Origin: Salisediminibacterium beveridgei
Lineage (GTDB): Bacteria > Bacillota > Bacilli > Bacillales > Salisediminibacteriaceae
NCBI RefSeq assembly: GCF_001721685.1
Contig: NZ_CP012502.1
Location: 2,232,001-2,296,000, forward strand
DNA: 64,000 bases
Reading direction: 5' to 3'
In this document: positions 17,100 through 25,027 of the stretch, one piece after another
Position numbering within the stretch: the first letter of the stretch is position 1
Layout of the letters: the number at the start of each line of letters is the position of its first letter
Made by a program: the position numbers and the translations under genes
The notes under the pieces: model-generated
The model's database searches: none
What the model was told of the DNA's origin: nothing
The model's input: only the letters and a program-made list of their open reading frames with translations

Positions 17100-17120
17100 C
17101 AATTTCAACCATGATAATGA

Positions 17121-17156
17121 AAGCCGGCCCTTGCACCTCTGTGCAAAGACCGGCTT
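17121..17156. terminator. Bidirectional terminator between hydrolase and OpuAC-like gene
   Basis: The outer arms AAGCCGG / CCGGCTT and the inner perfect stem TTGCAC-CTCT-GTGCAA form a stacked hairpin followed by ATTTTA. Confidence 0.75.
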
Positions 17157-17164
17157 ATTTTACA

Positions 17165-18043
17165 TTAATTCATCGCTTGTTCAATCATTTCGTCCACACG
17201 ATCCCGATTCTCTTCAATCCAGGCTGCGGCTGTCTCTTCAAACGGTACTTCATGATGCTCATATTCATACATCATGTCTTCGAGATCTGACACACTGATG
17301 GACCATTGACTAAGGAGTGCATATGCTTCAGGGTGGTCTTCTTGTATCCCGTCATAGGACAGAACATATACATTGTCATAATTGAAATGTCCTTCAGGGT
17401 CCTCAAGGAATTTCAAATCGTAGCGCGAAAACATGGAGTGTGGTCTCCAGCCCGTGAGTATAAAAGGCTCTTGGGATTGCATCTTCGTCTCCATGACACC
17501 GAGCATTGCAGCTTCACTGGACGGGATCAGTTCATAGTCATCCAGACCGTATGTTTCATCCTCTATTACCTCTCTGGAAATGTCGACAATTCCAGCTCCT
17601 TCACCGATCGTCACAACTTCACCATCAAACATGTCTGCATTTCCCTCAAGATCTGAAATGCTGTCAAACGGAACGGATTCCGGAACAACCCAACCGAGCG
17701 GAACATCTTCATAGCTGGTGGTGACCTGAATTAATTCGTCTTCATATTCTTCCCATAAGGCTGCTTCCGTGTATGGAAGCCAGGCATCCATAAAGAAGTC
17801 CACGTCCTGATTTTGCATCCCTTCGAAGATAACCGGCTGATCCAACAGTGAAATATCAACGTCATAGCCCATTTCCTCAAGAATCTGCCTGACGATTTCT
17901 GTCGGTGCTTCCGTACTCGTCCAGGCCGTCTGTCCAAAAACAATCGTCCCTTGATCTGCCAATGATTCTTCTGCATTATTATCGTTTCCACAAGCTCCAA
18001 GTACAAAGAGACTTGTTCCTGCTATGATCCATTTCTTATTCAT
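17165..18043 (-). CDS. Glycine-betaine-type substrate-binding lipoprotein (OpuAC domain)
   Basis: This 292-residue lipoprotein (lipobox LGACGN) carries the OpuAC/ProX binding fold: VFGQTAWTSTEAPTEIVRQIL, FFMDAWLPYTEAALW and LTGWRPHSMFSRYDLKFL. Trp residues at these sites form the aromatic box that binds quaternary ammonium groups in relatives. No permease or ATPase is encoded beside it. It is the last gene of an operon with a cysteine hydrolase (ATGA overlap) and a GbsR-like regulator. It may feed a transporter encoded elsewhere or act as a sensor. Betaine, choline, carnitine or ectoine are all possible ligands. Confidence 0.88.
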   Translation of the reverse strand: MNKKWIIAGTSLFVLGACGNDNNAEESLADQGTIVFGQTAWTSTEAPTEIVRQILEEMGYDVDISLLDQPVIFEGMQNQDVDFFMDAWLPYTEAALWEEYEDELIQVTTSYEDVPLGWVVPESVPFDSISDLEGNADMFDGEVVTIGEGAGIVDISREVIEDETYGLDDYELIPSSEAAMLGVMETKMQSQEPFILTGWRPHSMFSRYDLKFLEDPEGHFNYDNVYVLSYDGIQEDHPEAYALLSQWSISVSDLEDMMYEYEHHEVPFEETAAAWIEENRDRVDEMIEQAMN

Positions 18044-18705
18044 ATCAAATCATCTCCTGTCAATCGTTTGAATTCCTGATTCAACGTACCTTCTGTAAAT
18101 TGATAATCATCCGTTTTTTCGTGGCGCCAGCGCTCAAATGGCTGCCCGTTCAGCCTCTTGATCATTTCATCTGTGCGATAAATGTTCAGATTATAAACCC
18201 AGTTCGCCATGGTTAACATTGCCGACTGATGGGCCCCTCTGTTCGAAGCCGTTACCATATCCGAAACAAGGTGAACCTCATAGTCTCGGAAATAAGCATC
18301 AAATACCGATGTCATCAAGCAGCCATCTGTCACTACACCACCCATGATCACTTCCTCTGCCCCATAACTTTTGAGCATGACATCCAACGAAGTTTCATAA
18401 AAAGCGCTCCAGCGGTATTTATCGATGACGATATCTCCTTCATGAGGCTTCAAATCATCTATGATTTCGATCTGATCCGTATGATCTGCGTAATAAAGCG
18501 GTGTCCCATCTGCCTTCAACGGCTCCCCTTTGGATAACCCAATACCATCCATGCGATTAATCTGCCGCGTGTAGATGATCGGGATTCCTTGTTCCCGGCA
18601 AGCTGCAATGAGTTTTTGACTGTTCGAAATCACACGGTCAAGATTAAACAAGCCAAAATTCGATTCTTTTTGTAAATCAATCAATACCAATACTTTAGTT
18701 GTCAT
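18040..18705 (-). CDS. Isochorismatase-family cysteine hydrolase
   Basis: This 221-residue protein has the Asp-Lys-Cys triad of the family: Asp9 in VLIDLQKE, Lys in VIDKYRWSAFY and Cys in GVVTDGCLMTS. The family includes N-carbamoylsarcosine amidase, nicotinamidase and ureidoacrylate hydrolase. Because it is sandwiched, with overlaps, between a GbsR-like regulator and an OpuAC-like binding protein, an amide or ester derivative of an osmolyte (carbamoyl-sarcosine, betaine or choline related) is an attractive but unproven substrate. AAAGGAAG precedes the ATG by 7 bases. Confidence 0.85.
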   Translation of the reverse strand: MTTKVLVLIDLQKESNFGLFNLDRVISNSQKLIAACREQGIPIIYTRQINRMDGIGLSKGEPLKADGTPLYYADHTDQIEIIDDLKPHEGDIVIDKYRWSAFYETSLDVMLKSYGAEEVIMGGVVTDGCLMTSVFDAYFRDYEVHLVSDMVTASNRGAHQSAMLTMANWVYNLNIYRTDEMIKRLNGQPFERWRHEKTDDYQFTEGTLNQEFKRLTGDDLI

Positions 18706-19246
18706 TTTGATCTTCCTTTTCTTTTGGTAAGTAGGTAAAAATTTCTCCGGATTCCATTTGATTCGCCAGTGTCATGATCCAATCGAGGTATCCTTTTGCA
18801 TCATCCATCAACTCCAAATCCCTTGCTGCGTTCTCCCTGACCGATTCACTTTCACTGTTCTGGGCCAGATCCTCAAACACAGGTTCTGTTTGATCTGTGG
18901 CTTTTGCAATCAAACTTCTTTCCAATCGCAGCATTTTTACAAAGAAATTAATGAAGTTCTGCAAAAAGTCTTTTTCTGCAATGAAATGATCTTTTCGTTC
19001 CCCTTTTTTCCAGACTTTCGTGACCATTTCTGTCTCCATTAATTCTCTGATTCCGTTACTGACACTCGCCTTACTCATGGCTACCTCATCCTTCAGTTCG
19101 TCAAGTGTCATCGGTTCACGCGCAAAATATAAAACACCATAGATTCTCCCGACTGATGGCGTGACCCCATAGATCACCATCGCCTGAGCGACAGCACTGA
19201 TGACAATATCGCGGGCTTCCTGAAGCTTTTCTTCTTCTCGATTCAT
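18695..19246 (-). CDS. GbsR/MarR-type transcriptional regulator
   Basis: This 183-residue regulator has the GbsR-like winged helix: YGVTPSVGRIYGVLYFAREPMTLDELKDE, then MSKASVSNGIREL as recognition helix. Helical dimerisation segments and a charged tail follow. GbsR proteins sense choline or betaine and repress osmoprotectant genes. Here it heads an operon with a cysteine hydrolase (11-base overlap) and an OpuAC-type binding protein. A palindromic site 12-37 bases upstream suggests autoregulation. ATG at 19246 has GAGGTG 6 bases upstream; the ATG one codon earlier is too close. Confidence 0.85.
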   Translation of the reverse strand: MNREEEKLQEARDIVISAVAQAMVIYGVTPSVGRIYGVLYFAREPMTLDELKDEVAMSKASVSNGIRELMETEMVTKVWKKGERKDHFIAEKDFLQNFINFFVKMLRLERSLIAKATDQTEPVFEDLAQNSESESVRENAARDLELMDDAKGYLDWIMTLANQMESGEIFTYLPKEKEDQNDN

Positions 19247-19260
19247 CATGTCACCTCACT

Positions 19261-19286
19261 TTGTACAATTAATTTAATCTATACAA
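19261..19286 (-). promoter_or_regulatory. Inverted repeat upstream of the GbsR-like operon
   Basis: An 8-base palindrome TTGTACAA at one end and TATACAA at the other form an imperfect inverted repeat about 26 bases long, just upstream of the regulator start. Its TTTGTACAATTA portion (19259-19270) also occurs in the rhodopsin promoter region (reverse strand, about 52729-52740). It is a likely operator, probably for the GbsR-like protein itself. Confidence 0.5.
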
Positions 19287-19438
19287 TTTATTTTAAACAA
19301 ATTAGACAAAATGTCAACAGTTCGCCGATAAATTCACAGGTATTCTGCTCATTTATTCGTTTCTCGTCGTTTTAATAAGCATTTCAGATGATGATTGAGC
19401 TAATCGCTTCAATCAGACGAACATGGAGGAATAAGACA

Positions 19439-19478
19439 TAAAAAAGCAGCCCCGCTGATTCAGCGGGCTGCTTTTTTT
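19439..19478 (-). terminator. Terminator overlapping the 3' end of the GNAT gene
   Basis: A GC-rich hairpin (AGCAGCC...GGCTGCT arms) flanked by A and T runs. The stop codon and last Lys-Lys-Ala-Ala-Arg codons of the GNAT gene lie within it. Confidence 0.75.
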
Positions 19479-20356
19479 GTCGCTTCTCTTGTCAATTGGT
19501 TCACGGCTTCATGAAGCACCCAGATGGATGAGAGATCAAACGGGTGATCTGCCGGGAGTTTATAGGCATGGGTTTTCGGAAGATCGAGCCAGACCGTGAC
19601 ATCATCTTGCACTTCTTCTTTATGCTCTGTCTGCGCGATTGCCACCGTATCCCAAAGACCTGGTTGTTCAAAATAATCATCCCACGGGTACACAACCTGT
19701 GTGTAGTGATACCGCTTCATGTCCTTTTTCAAAATCATATACCGTGACCGGTCAGCATTCTCAAAGAAACGCCACTCCTGAAGACTTTCTTCATCAAAGA
19801 GCGATTCGGTGGCGGGAAACGGGTAATAGCACTGCAGGGGAAACGGCTGCTGGGTGCGGATATAGGTCTCATTGAGCCAGCTGCGCTTCACTTCAAGATC
19901 CGTCACTTCCTGCCACTCAGGTCCTTTTTCTCCGAGACCGCTCACATCTTTTGCCACTGCAGCATGCTGCGGCAAAATCGGGTACGCCTGAATCTTTTCA
20001 AGGACCCTCATTGCCGGACCGTTATATTCCTCCGTGTTTGCACCTATCCAGTCAACTGCCGGATCTTGTTTTGCCAGTTCCAGAACACGGGTCAACACAT
20101 CGGTACCGATATTTTTTCCACGGATCGCCTGACTCGCCCGAAGCCTTCCGAGCATCGCATAGCGTCCTGCGAATAACGTATAGCCCGCAGTCGCGATCAG
20201 GTCCTCTCCTTCAAACAAACCGAACAGGCGGTTATTTCCGGATGAAATCCGCTCGAAAAAACGGGCAATATAATCGTCCTCGATCCCCGTTTCCATTGAT
20301 TGATATACATCCAGATCTTCCACATGAAGCTGTCTCATCCATCGTTCCATCTCCAT
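19460..20356 (-). CDS. GNAT-family N-acetyltransferase, long form
   Basis: This 298-residue protein has an N-terminal GNAT fold of about 130 residues: LFGLFEGEDLIATAGYTLF and RLRASQAIRGKNIGTDVLTRVLE, the latter containing the acetyl-CoA pyrophosphate loop. The remaining 160 residues, rich in Trp, Tyr and Pro, form a second domain I cannot identify. The acceptor substrate is unknown. AAAGGACG lies about 5 bases before the ATG. The gene is monocistronic, with its terminator overlapping the coding end. Confidence 0.75.
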   Translation of the reverse strand: MEMERWMRQLHVEDLDVYQSMETGIEDDYIARFFERISSGNNRLFGLFEGEDLIATAGYTLFAGRYAMLGRLRASQAIRGKNIGTDVLTRVLELAKQDPAVDWIGANTEEYNGPAMRVLEKIQAYPILPQHAAVAKDVSGLGEKGPEWQEVTDLEVKRSWLNETYIRTQQPFPLQCYYPFPATESLFDEESLQEWRFFENADRSRYMILKKDMKRYHYTQVVYPWDDYFEQPGLWDTVAIAQTEHKEEVQDDVTVWLDLPKTHAYKLPADHPFDLSSIWVLHEAVNQLTREATKKAAR

Positions 20357-20438
20357 ACACGTCCTTTACGATAGCTTATTCCATCCATCATTATAGACTG
20401 CATGAAGAGAAATTTCATGACTTATGCATAAAAAAATG

Positions 20439-21341
20439 TTATTCAATTTCAAAATCATCGTTTTCCCAGCTCCCCATGCCGCCTTTCAGAGAATAGGCAT
20501 CAAATCCTGCCATTCGTAACACACTGGCCGCCTGGGCACCAGTTTGCCCCGAATAACAATAGACCATCAATGGTTTATCGTCAGGCAGATCCCCCATTGA
20601 TAACCCCAGATCCGCCACCGGGTAATGATGGGCTCCCGGCAGATGACTCGACTGATAATCCGCCTCACTGCGTGTATCCACCACATAAAGTTCATCAAGC
20701 TTTTCGTTCAATTCATCTGGTGACAGCAAAAACAAAGATTGTTCAATGCCCTGACTCAGAACACCTTCAGCACGGTTCATCATTACCTCTGACTCATGTG
20801 AATCATGCCGGACAACATCTGCACCCGTTAACTCGTCCTCCAACCATTTCGAACCCTTTTCAGTGCCACCCTCCCAATTCTCCATGCCGCCTGCCAAAAC
20901 GTAACTGTCCAGACCGGCCATGCGGGTCATTGCCATGACCATCGATGCAGTTTGACCATCGGCACTCACCCATAAAACCGGTTCATTCTGAGGGAGCGAA
21001 GCGAGACGCTCAGCCACGTCCTGCCATGATGCATGATGGGCATCAGGTAATGCTTGCAGCTCGAAATCCGATGGATCTCTCAAGTCCACCACGAGCCATT
21101 CCTCTGTAATTTCTGACATGTCTTCTGCATCAAGCATATACCGGGTCATCGGCATGCGATTGAAATAGGCCACTCCGCTGTTCCAGTGGATCTCCTCTTC
21201 TGTCAGCTGATCCGCTTCTTCCATCGTGTCATCTGCTGCTTCTTCTTCGTTTTGATGTTCAGCATCGTCAGAACATCCAAAAAGCAATCCAACTGACAAG
21301 CCCATACTCACAAAGGTAACGCTCCATCCTCTCTTCATCAT
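20439..21341 (-). CDS. Tandem rhodanese-domain lipoprotein
   Basis: This protein of about 300 residues has a lipobox (LLFGCSDD), an acidic linker and two rhodanese domains. The first (about 80-165) has WVSADGQTAS at the active-site loop, so the catalytic Cys is replaced and it is probably inactive. The second (about 220-300) has VYCYSGQTG with the catalytic Cys intact. Such tandem proteins move sulfane sulfur, here on the outer membrane face. ATG at 21341 or 21338 is preferred, with GAAGGG about 8 bases upstream. The neighbouring operon encodes an ArsR-ArsP-thioredoxin set, and an Arr-like reductase lies 18 kb away. Confidence 0.85.
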   Translation of the reverse strand: MMKRGWSVTFVSMGLSVGLLFGCSDDAEHQNEEEAADDTMEEADQLTEEEIHWNSGVAYFNRMPMTRYMLDAEDMSEITEEWLVVDLRDPSDFELQALPDAHHASWQDVAERLASLPQNEPVLWVSADGQTASMVMAMTRMAGLDSYVLAGGMENWEGGTEKGSKWLEDELTGADVVRHDSHESEVMMNRAEGVLSQGIEQSLFLLSPDELNEKLDELYVVDTRSEADYQSSHLPGAHHYPVADLGLSMGDLPDDKPLMVYCYSGQTGAQAASVLRMAGFDAYSLKGGMGSWENDDFEIE

Positions 21342-21420
21342 CAACACACCCTTCTCTTTCTCCATTATCTCTTACAATCATGAATTCGAAGTGAAAACCT
21401 TATGACACTTCACCAACAAA

Positions 21421-21451
21421 AAAGCCCCCGGAATCTGTTCCGGAGGCAAAA
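21421..21451 (-). terminator. Terminator of the ArsR-permease-thioredoxin operon
   Basis: GCCTCCGGAA / TTCCGGGGGC arms on the minus strand are followed by a run of six T. Confidence 0.85.
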
Positions 21452-21456
21452 AAAGC

Positions 21457-21687
21457 TCAACTGAGTAATTTTTTAATTTCTTTAACCGTCAAAACTTTCC
21501 CCGATGCCTTCACTTCGCCGTCTACAACAAATCCTGGCGTTTTGAACACCCCGTATTCCACAATTTGATCGATCTCTTCCACTTTGACGACTTCAGCCGT
21601 TACACCCATTTCCTCAAGGGCTTCATGGGTGCGTTCCTCCAGGCGTTTACATTTTGAACAACCGGTTCCCAATACTTCAATTTTCAT
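21457..21687 (-). CDS. Small thioredoxin-like redox-active disulfide protein
   Basis: This 76-residue protein of the TM0996/MTH895-like family has an active-site Cys-x-x-Cys in GTGCSKCKRLEE and the cis-Pro region FKTPGFVVDGEV. It is the last gene of an operon with an ArsP-type permease and ArsR regulator. In many genomes this pair travels together, the thioredoxin probably reducing or passing a metal(loid) or thiol substrate to the permease. The ATG at 21687 has GAGGTG 6 bases upstream. Confidence 0.88.
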   Translation of the reverse strand: MKIEVLGTGCSKCKRLEERTHEALEEMGVTAEVVKVEEIDQIVEYGVFKTPGFVVDGEVKASGKVLTVKEIKKLLS

Positions 21688-21726
21688 TTCAATCACCTCA
21701 TATCATTTATTTAGACTGCTCCAAAA

Positions 21727-22752
21727 TCAGAAGAACAACATTCCGACTGCCAGAGCCATCACCGCCGACATTGTCGTCACAAGCGCAATATAAGTCACCG
21801 TTTTCTTCAGACCCATGACACGTCCGACGATGATCATATTCGGAAGACTCATCGAAGGTCCCGCAAGTAAGAGTGCCAAAGCAGGCCCCTTTGCCATGCC
21901 CAGATCAAGAAAGCTCTGTACAATCGGTACTTCAGTCAATGTGGCAAAGTACATGAAGGCCCCGAAAATGGCTGCAAGGAACGTTGCAGAGATGGTATTG
22001 TCTCCTGCTGCTGCAGTCATGAAGGTTTCTGGAATTAACACCGTAATGATCCCGGCTATGAATATCCCCACAATAAACAAAGGAACGATTTTTTTCACCA
22101 GATCATAGGTCTCCAGACACCATTCCCATAATTCATCACGCTCAAAGAAAAGCATGAGTTGAATAAGCAGAAAAATGAAAGCTGCCCCTGTCACCGCCGG
22201 CAGATTCATTCCGGCAAGAAGCATAACCAGCAGGGTAATAAAAAACAGAACCGTCTGCCAGAGCGGTTTGTCCGAACCGTCCTGCACATGGAAGATCGCG
22301 CTGTTTCTGTCTGATTTCTTCTCTTCTTTATGAAAAATCAGGTGCATCAATACCCCAATCAACACCGCAAGGATCATCGCAGTTACCACACGGCTGATAC
22401 CGAGTCCGATACCGAGAAAGCTGAATGTGAACGTAATGGCCAATACATTGATCGCCGGTCCCGAGAACAAAAAAGTCACTGCCGGACCGATCCCTGCTCC
22501 CTTTTTCCAAATGCTGGCGAACATAGGCAGAACCGAGCACGAACAAACCGTGAGAATAACCCCGGACACAGATGCCATCGTAAATGCCGTCGATTTCTTA
22601 GCTTCAGGGCCGAAATATTTCAGCACCACACCCTGGCTCATAAACTGGGCAATGGCACCCGATAAGAAAAAGACGATCGTGAGTGTAATCACCCTGGGTA
22701 CAGTGAAATAATCCACAAGAAACTGCCATCCGGCTAACAGGATCTCCATCAT
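21727..22752 (-). CDS. ArsP/UPF0718-type permease
   Basis: This protein of about 341 residues with 8-10 membrane helices has the family motif TVCSCSVLPMFASIWKKGAG early and FATLTEVPIVQSFL plus LLAGPSMSLPNMI late. ArsP members export trivalent organoarsenicals, but the broader UPF0718 family may move other substrates. It lies between an ArsR-type repressor (TGATG overlap) and a mini-thioredoxin. I use the ATG at 22752; a GTG three codons upstream also fits the frame. The substrate, metalloid or thiol compound, is inferred from context. Confidence 0.85.
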   Translation of the reverse strand: MMEILLAGWQFLVDYFTVPRVITLTIVFFLSGAIAQFMSQGVVLKYFGPEAKKSTAFTMASVSGVILTVCSCSVLPMFASIWKKGAGIGPAVTFLFSGPAINVLAITFTFSFLGIGLGISRVVTAMILAVLIGVLMHLIFHKEEKKSDRNSAIFHVQDGSDKPLWQTVLFFITLLVMLLAGMNLPAVTGAAFIFLLIQLMLFFERDELWEWCLETYDLVKKIVPLFIVGIFIAGIITVLIPETFMTAAAGDNTISATFLAAIFGAFMYFATLTEVPIVQSFLDLGMAKGPALALLLAGPSMSLPNMIIVGRVMGLKKTVTYIALVTTMSAVMALAVGMLFF

Positions 22753-23096
22753 CACATCCACCCTCTAAGCCATTGCTTCACTTTCTCTTTATCCGCATGA
22801 AGGTGAAACAAGGTATATTTCCCATCTTTTGAAGAAGCAATCAGACCCGCCTTCTCCAGAATTGAAAGATGATGGGTGATCGTCGATGCAGCGCCATCCA
22901 ATGCGTCAACAAGCTCACATTTGCAGCACCTGCGCTCAACGAGCATCCCGAGAATCTCCAGGCGCACCGGATCCCCAAGTGCTTTATAGACTGCTGCGGT
23001 ATCGGCTGCATTTCTAAGACCTGCGTGTTGATCCCGCACGTTCGCAAGCAGTGAACGACTCTCCTTTTGGTTTAAGATAGACAAGGTCTGTTTCAT
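22752..23096 (-). CDS. ArsR-family metal(loid)-responsive repressor
   Basis: This 114-residue winged-helix protein has YKALGDPVRLEILGMLVE, RRCCKCELVDALDGAASTITHH and LEKAGLIASSKDGKYTLFHL. The Cys-Cys-x-Cys in the alpha-3 region corresponds to the classical ArsR/SmtB inducer site, so it probably senses a thiophilic metal(loid). It heads the operon with the ArsP-type permease and thioredoxin. ATG at 23096 has GGAGAGGG 5 bases upstream; the frame extends 33 codons upstream but without support. Confidence 0.9.
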   Translation of the reverse strand: MKQTLSILNQKESRSLLANVRDQHAGLRNAADTAAVYKALGDPVRLEILGMLVERRCCKCELVDALDGAASTITHHLSILEKAGLIASSKDGKYTLFHLHADKEKVKQWLRGWM

Positions 23097-23175
23097 CGAA
23101 ACCCTCTCCTTTACTGCTTCCAATATATCATATAAAACTACAAAACTAGTTATGTAATTATGATAAATTTGTGAC

Positions 23176-23217
23176 AAAAAAACACTGCCCGTCATGAATC
23201 CAACGGCAGTGTTTTTT
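23176..23217. terminator. Bidirectional hairpin between arsR and the chemoreceptor
   Basis: Arms with seven-A and seven-T ends flank ACACTGCC / GGCAGTGT. It lies just after the chemoreceptor stop codon on the minus strand, so it mainly terminates that gene. Confidence 0.75.
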
Positions 23218-23219
23218 CT

Positions 23220-24695
23220 TTACGCTCCAGCCAGAAGCTCTTGCGCGTTTTGCTCGGTTTCCTTAAGGGTTTGATCGATGCTCTGGTTCTGTTCATTGAG
23301 ATTATCCACCGAGGCACTGACCTCTTCAAGACTGGCTGAAGCCTGCTCAATAATGGCGGCCAAGTCTCCCGTCGCAGACTCCACGTCTTGTGTATGCTGC
23401 TGGACTTCTTCGGAGTGGCCTTGAAACGTATTGAACACTTCCTCTATTTGATGAATCGTCTCTGACAGACTTGAGAACGATTGATATACTTCTTTGGCAG
23501 ATTTCATGCTTTCTCCCATTTGCTTTTGGTTTTCACCCATCTTCGACAGCGCTGTTTGATTGGCTGTCGTTACTTCATTCAAATTAGATGTAATCCGCTC
23601 TGCAGAACGATTGGAGGATTCAGCCAGCTTTCGAATCTCATCCGCCACCACCGAGAAGCCTTTTCCTGCCTCACCGGCCCGGGCCGCTTCGATGCTCGCA
23701 TTCAATGCCAGAAGATTCGTCTGATCACTGATTTGAATGATCTCCTGGGAAAACTGGCTGGTTTCATTGATTTTTTTCGACAGCGCATCAAATACCTGAT
23801 TTAATTCATCTACATGCGTTCGGAAGGAATTCATCTGATCGGTCAGCTGATTGGAGTGCTTGCCCCCATCAGCCGACAACGCGATGGCCTGTTCAAAGTT
23901 TGCTGCCAACGAATGGTTCAGCCGCATCATTTCCTCCATCTTCTCTCTGGTAGCCTGGGATCGTTCGGCAATATCGGTAATTTTCGAACTCTGTTCCACA
24001 CTGCCTTCCGTCACATCGTTCACCGCTGTGGCCATCTCCGATTGGGCGGAAATGTTATCCTGCACACGCTCCCCGACATCCATAAACTGGCGGGTCATCG
24101 TACCCACTTTTTCTTCAAAACACGCCTGTTGCTCTCCTTTTCGCCTCTGTTCGGCTTCACTTTCCAGCAACAACCGTTCGATCTCTTTGAACTGTTGCTG
24201 ATTCAGATAGATCAACACATAACTGAGAAGAGCGGTTAACAGAAACAATAGCATAACCGACGGAAAGTATTCGGAAATGACCTCCGGGTAGTGAACGGCA
24301 TACTCCAGGTTCAAATACAAGCCGATGATACCGGAGATCAATCCCATTAAAAACACGGAACGGTACATGTGAACCGTCGCAAGAATTAATAAAAAGAAGA
24401 AAATAATCGTTACTTCCAGACCCCCACCTGAAAATAAAATCAATGATAAACTAAACATAAACGTTGTGAATATCAATAAGTACGGAAACCAGGCATCACG
24501 TTTCAATGCAAATTTCAACGCAACAAACAGCCCGCTCACAACCAGGAGCTGCACACCATACATCAGCGTTTTCAATTCATCACCCAATACAATATTTAAT
24601 AAAAACCCCATGATCAGAGAAATTGACAATGCTACCAACGTCAAAATATTTTTCTTCTTTAAGTCCTCCTGCAACATCTCTGCTACACTGTTCAT
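23220..24695 (-). CDS. Methyl-accepting chemotaxis protein with polytopic sensor
   Basis: This 491-residue chemoreceptor has six or so helices packed in residues 15-190, with little extracellular sequence. A coiled region follows and then the signalling hairpin with tip [25 protein letters not shown]. No HAMP domain is evident. Such a compact membrane sensor may detect membrane energy, light or a small lipophilic signal, but that is inference. AAGGGGGC precedes the ATG. A second chemoreceptor is divergent from it, 332 bases away. Confidence 0.92.
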   Translation of the reverse strand: MNSVAEMLQEDLKKKNILTLVALSISLIMGFLLNIVLGDELKTLMYGVQLLVVSGLFVALKFALKRDAWFPYLLIFTTFMFSLSLILFSGGGLEVTIIFFFLLILATVHMYRSVFLMGLISGIIGLYLNLEYAVHYPEVISEYFPSVMLLFLLTALLSYVLIYLNQQQFKEIERLLLESEAEQRRKGEQQACFEEKVGTMTRQFMDVGERVQDNISAQSEMATAVNDVTEGSVEQSSKITDIAERSQATREKMEEMMRLNHSLAANFEQAIALSADGGKHSNQLTDQMNSFRTHVDELNQVFDALSKKINETSQFSQEIIQISDQTNLLALNASIEAARAGEAGKGFSVVADEIRKLAESSNRSAERITSNLNEVTTANQTALSKMGENQKQMGESMKSAKEVYQSFSSLSETIHQIEEVFNTFQGHSEEVQQHTQDVESATGDLAAIIEQASASLEEVSASVDNLNEQNQSIDQTLKETEQNAQELLAGA

Positions 24696-24945
24696 CTTGA
24701 AATGCCCCCTTCATCAATCTATTCATTATTATATGCGAAACTATACTGTAAGGATATTGCTCTTCCATCATTTTATCGTAGGGCTTTTTTATAAACTTTT
24801 CGGATTTTGAATTACCTGTGAAAATTACTCAATAACCGGTTTGATTTGAATCTCCAGAGACTCCTTTTCCTGCCCCATGATATAAATCGGTTTCGTAAAG
24901 AATCCTGAAAAGACGACTGATGCCCCAATTTTTTCAATATTCACT

Positions 24946-24974
24946 TTGACAAATCAGGACCAACGTCATATAAT
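24946..24974 (+). promoter_or_regulatory. Near-consensus sigma-A promoter of the second chemoreceptor
   Basis: TTGACA (24946-24951) and TATAAT (24969-24974) are both perfect and separated by 17 bases. The gene start follows 53 bases later. Confidence 0.8.
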
Positions 24975-24981
24975 TATAGCA

Positions 24982-24997
24982 ACGAAAGCGGTTTCGT
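24982..24997 (+). promoter_or_regulatory. cre-like palindrome at the chemoreceptor transcription start
   Basis: The palindrome ACGAAAGCGGTTTCGT lies directly after the -10 box, where transcription should begin. It matches 12 of 14 positions of the CcpA cre consensus. This suggests carbon-catabolite repression of the chemoreceptor. Confidence 0.5.
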
Positions 24998-25027
24998 AAA
25001 CTACTTATCCTGTTTGGAGGTCTCTCA

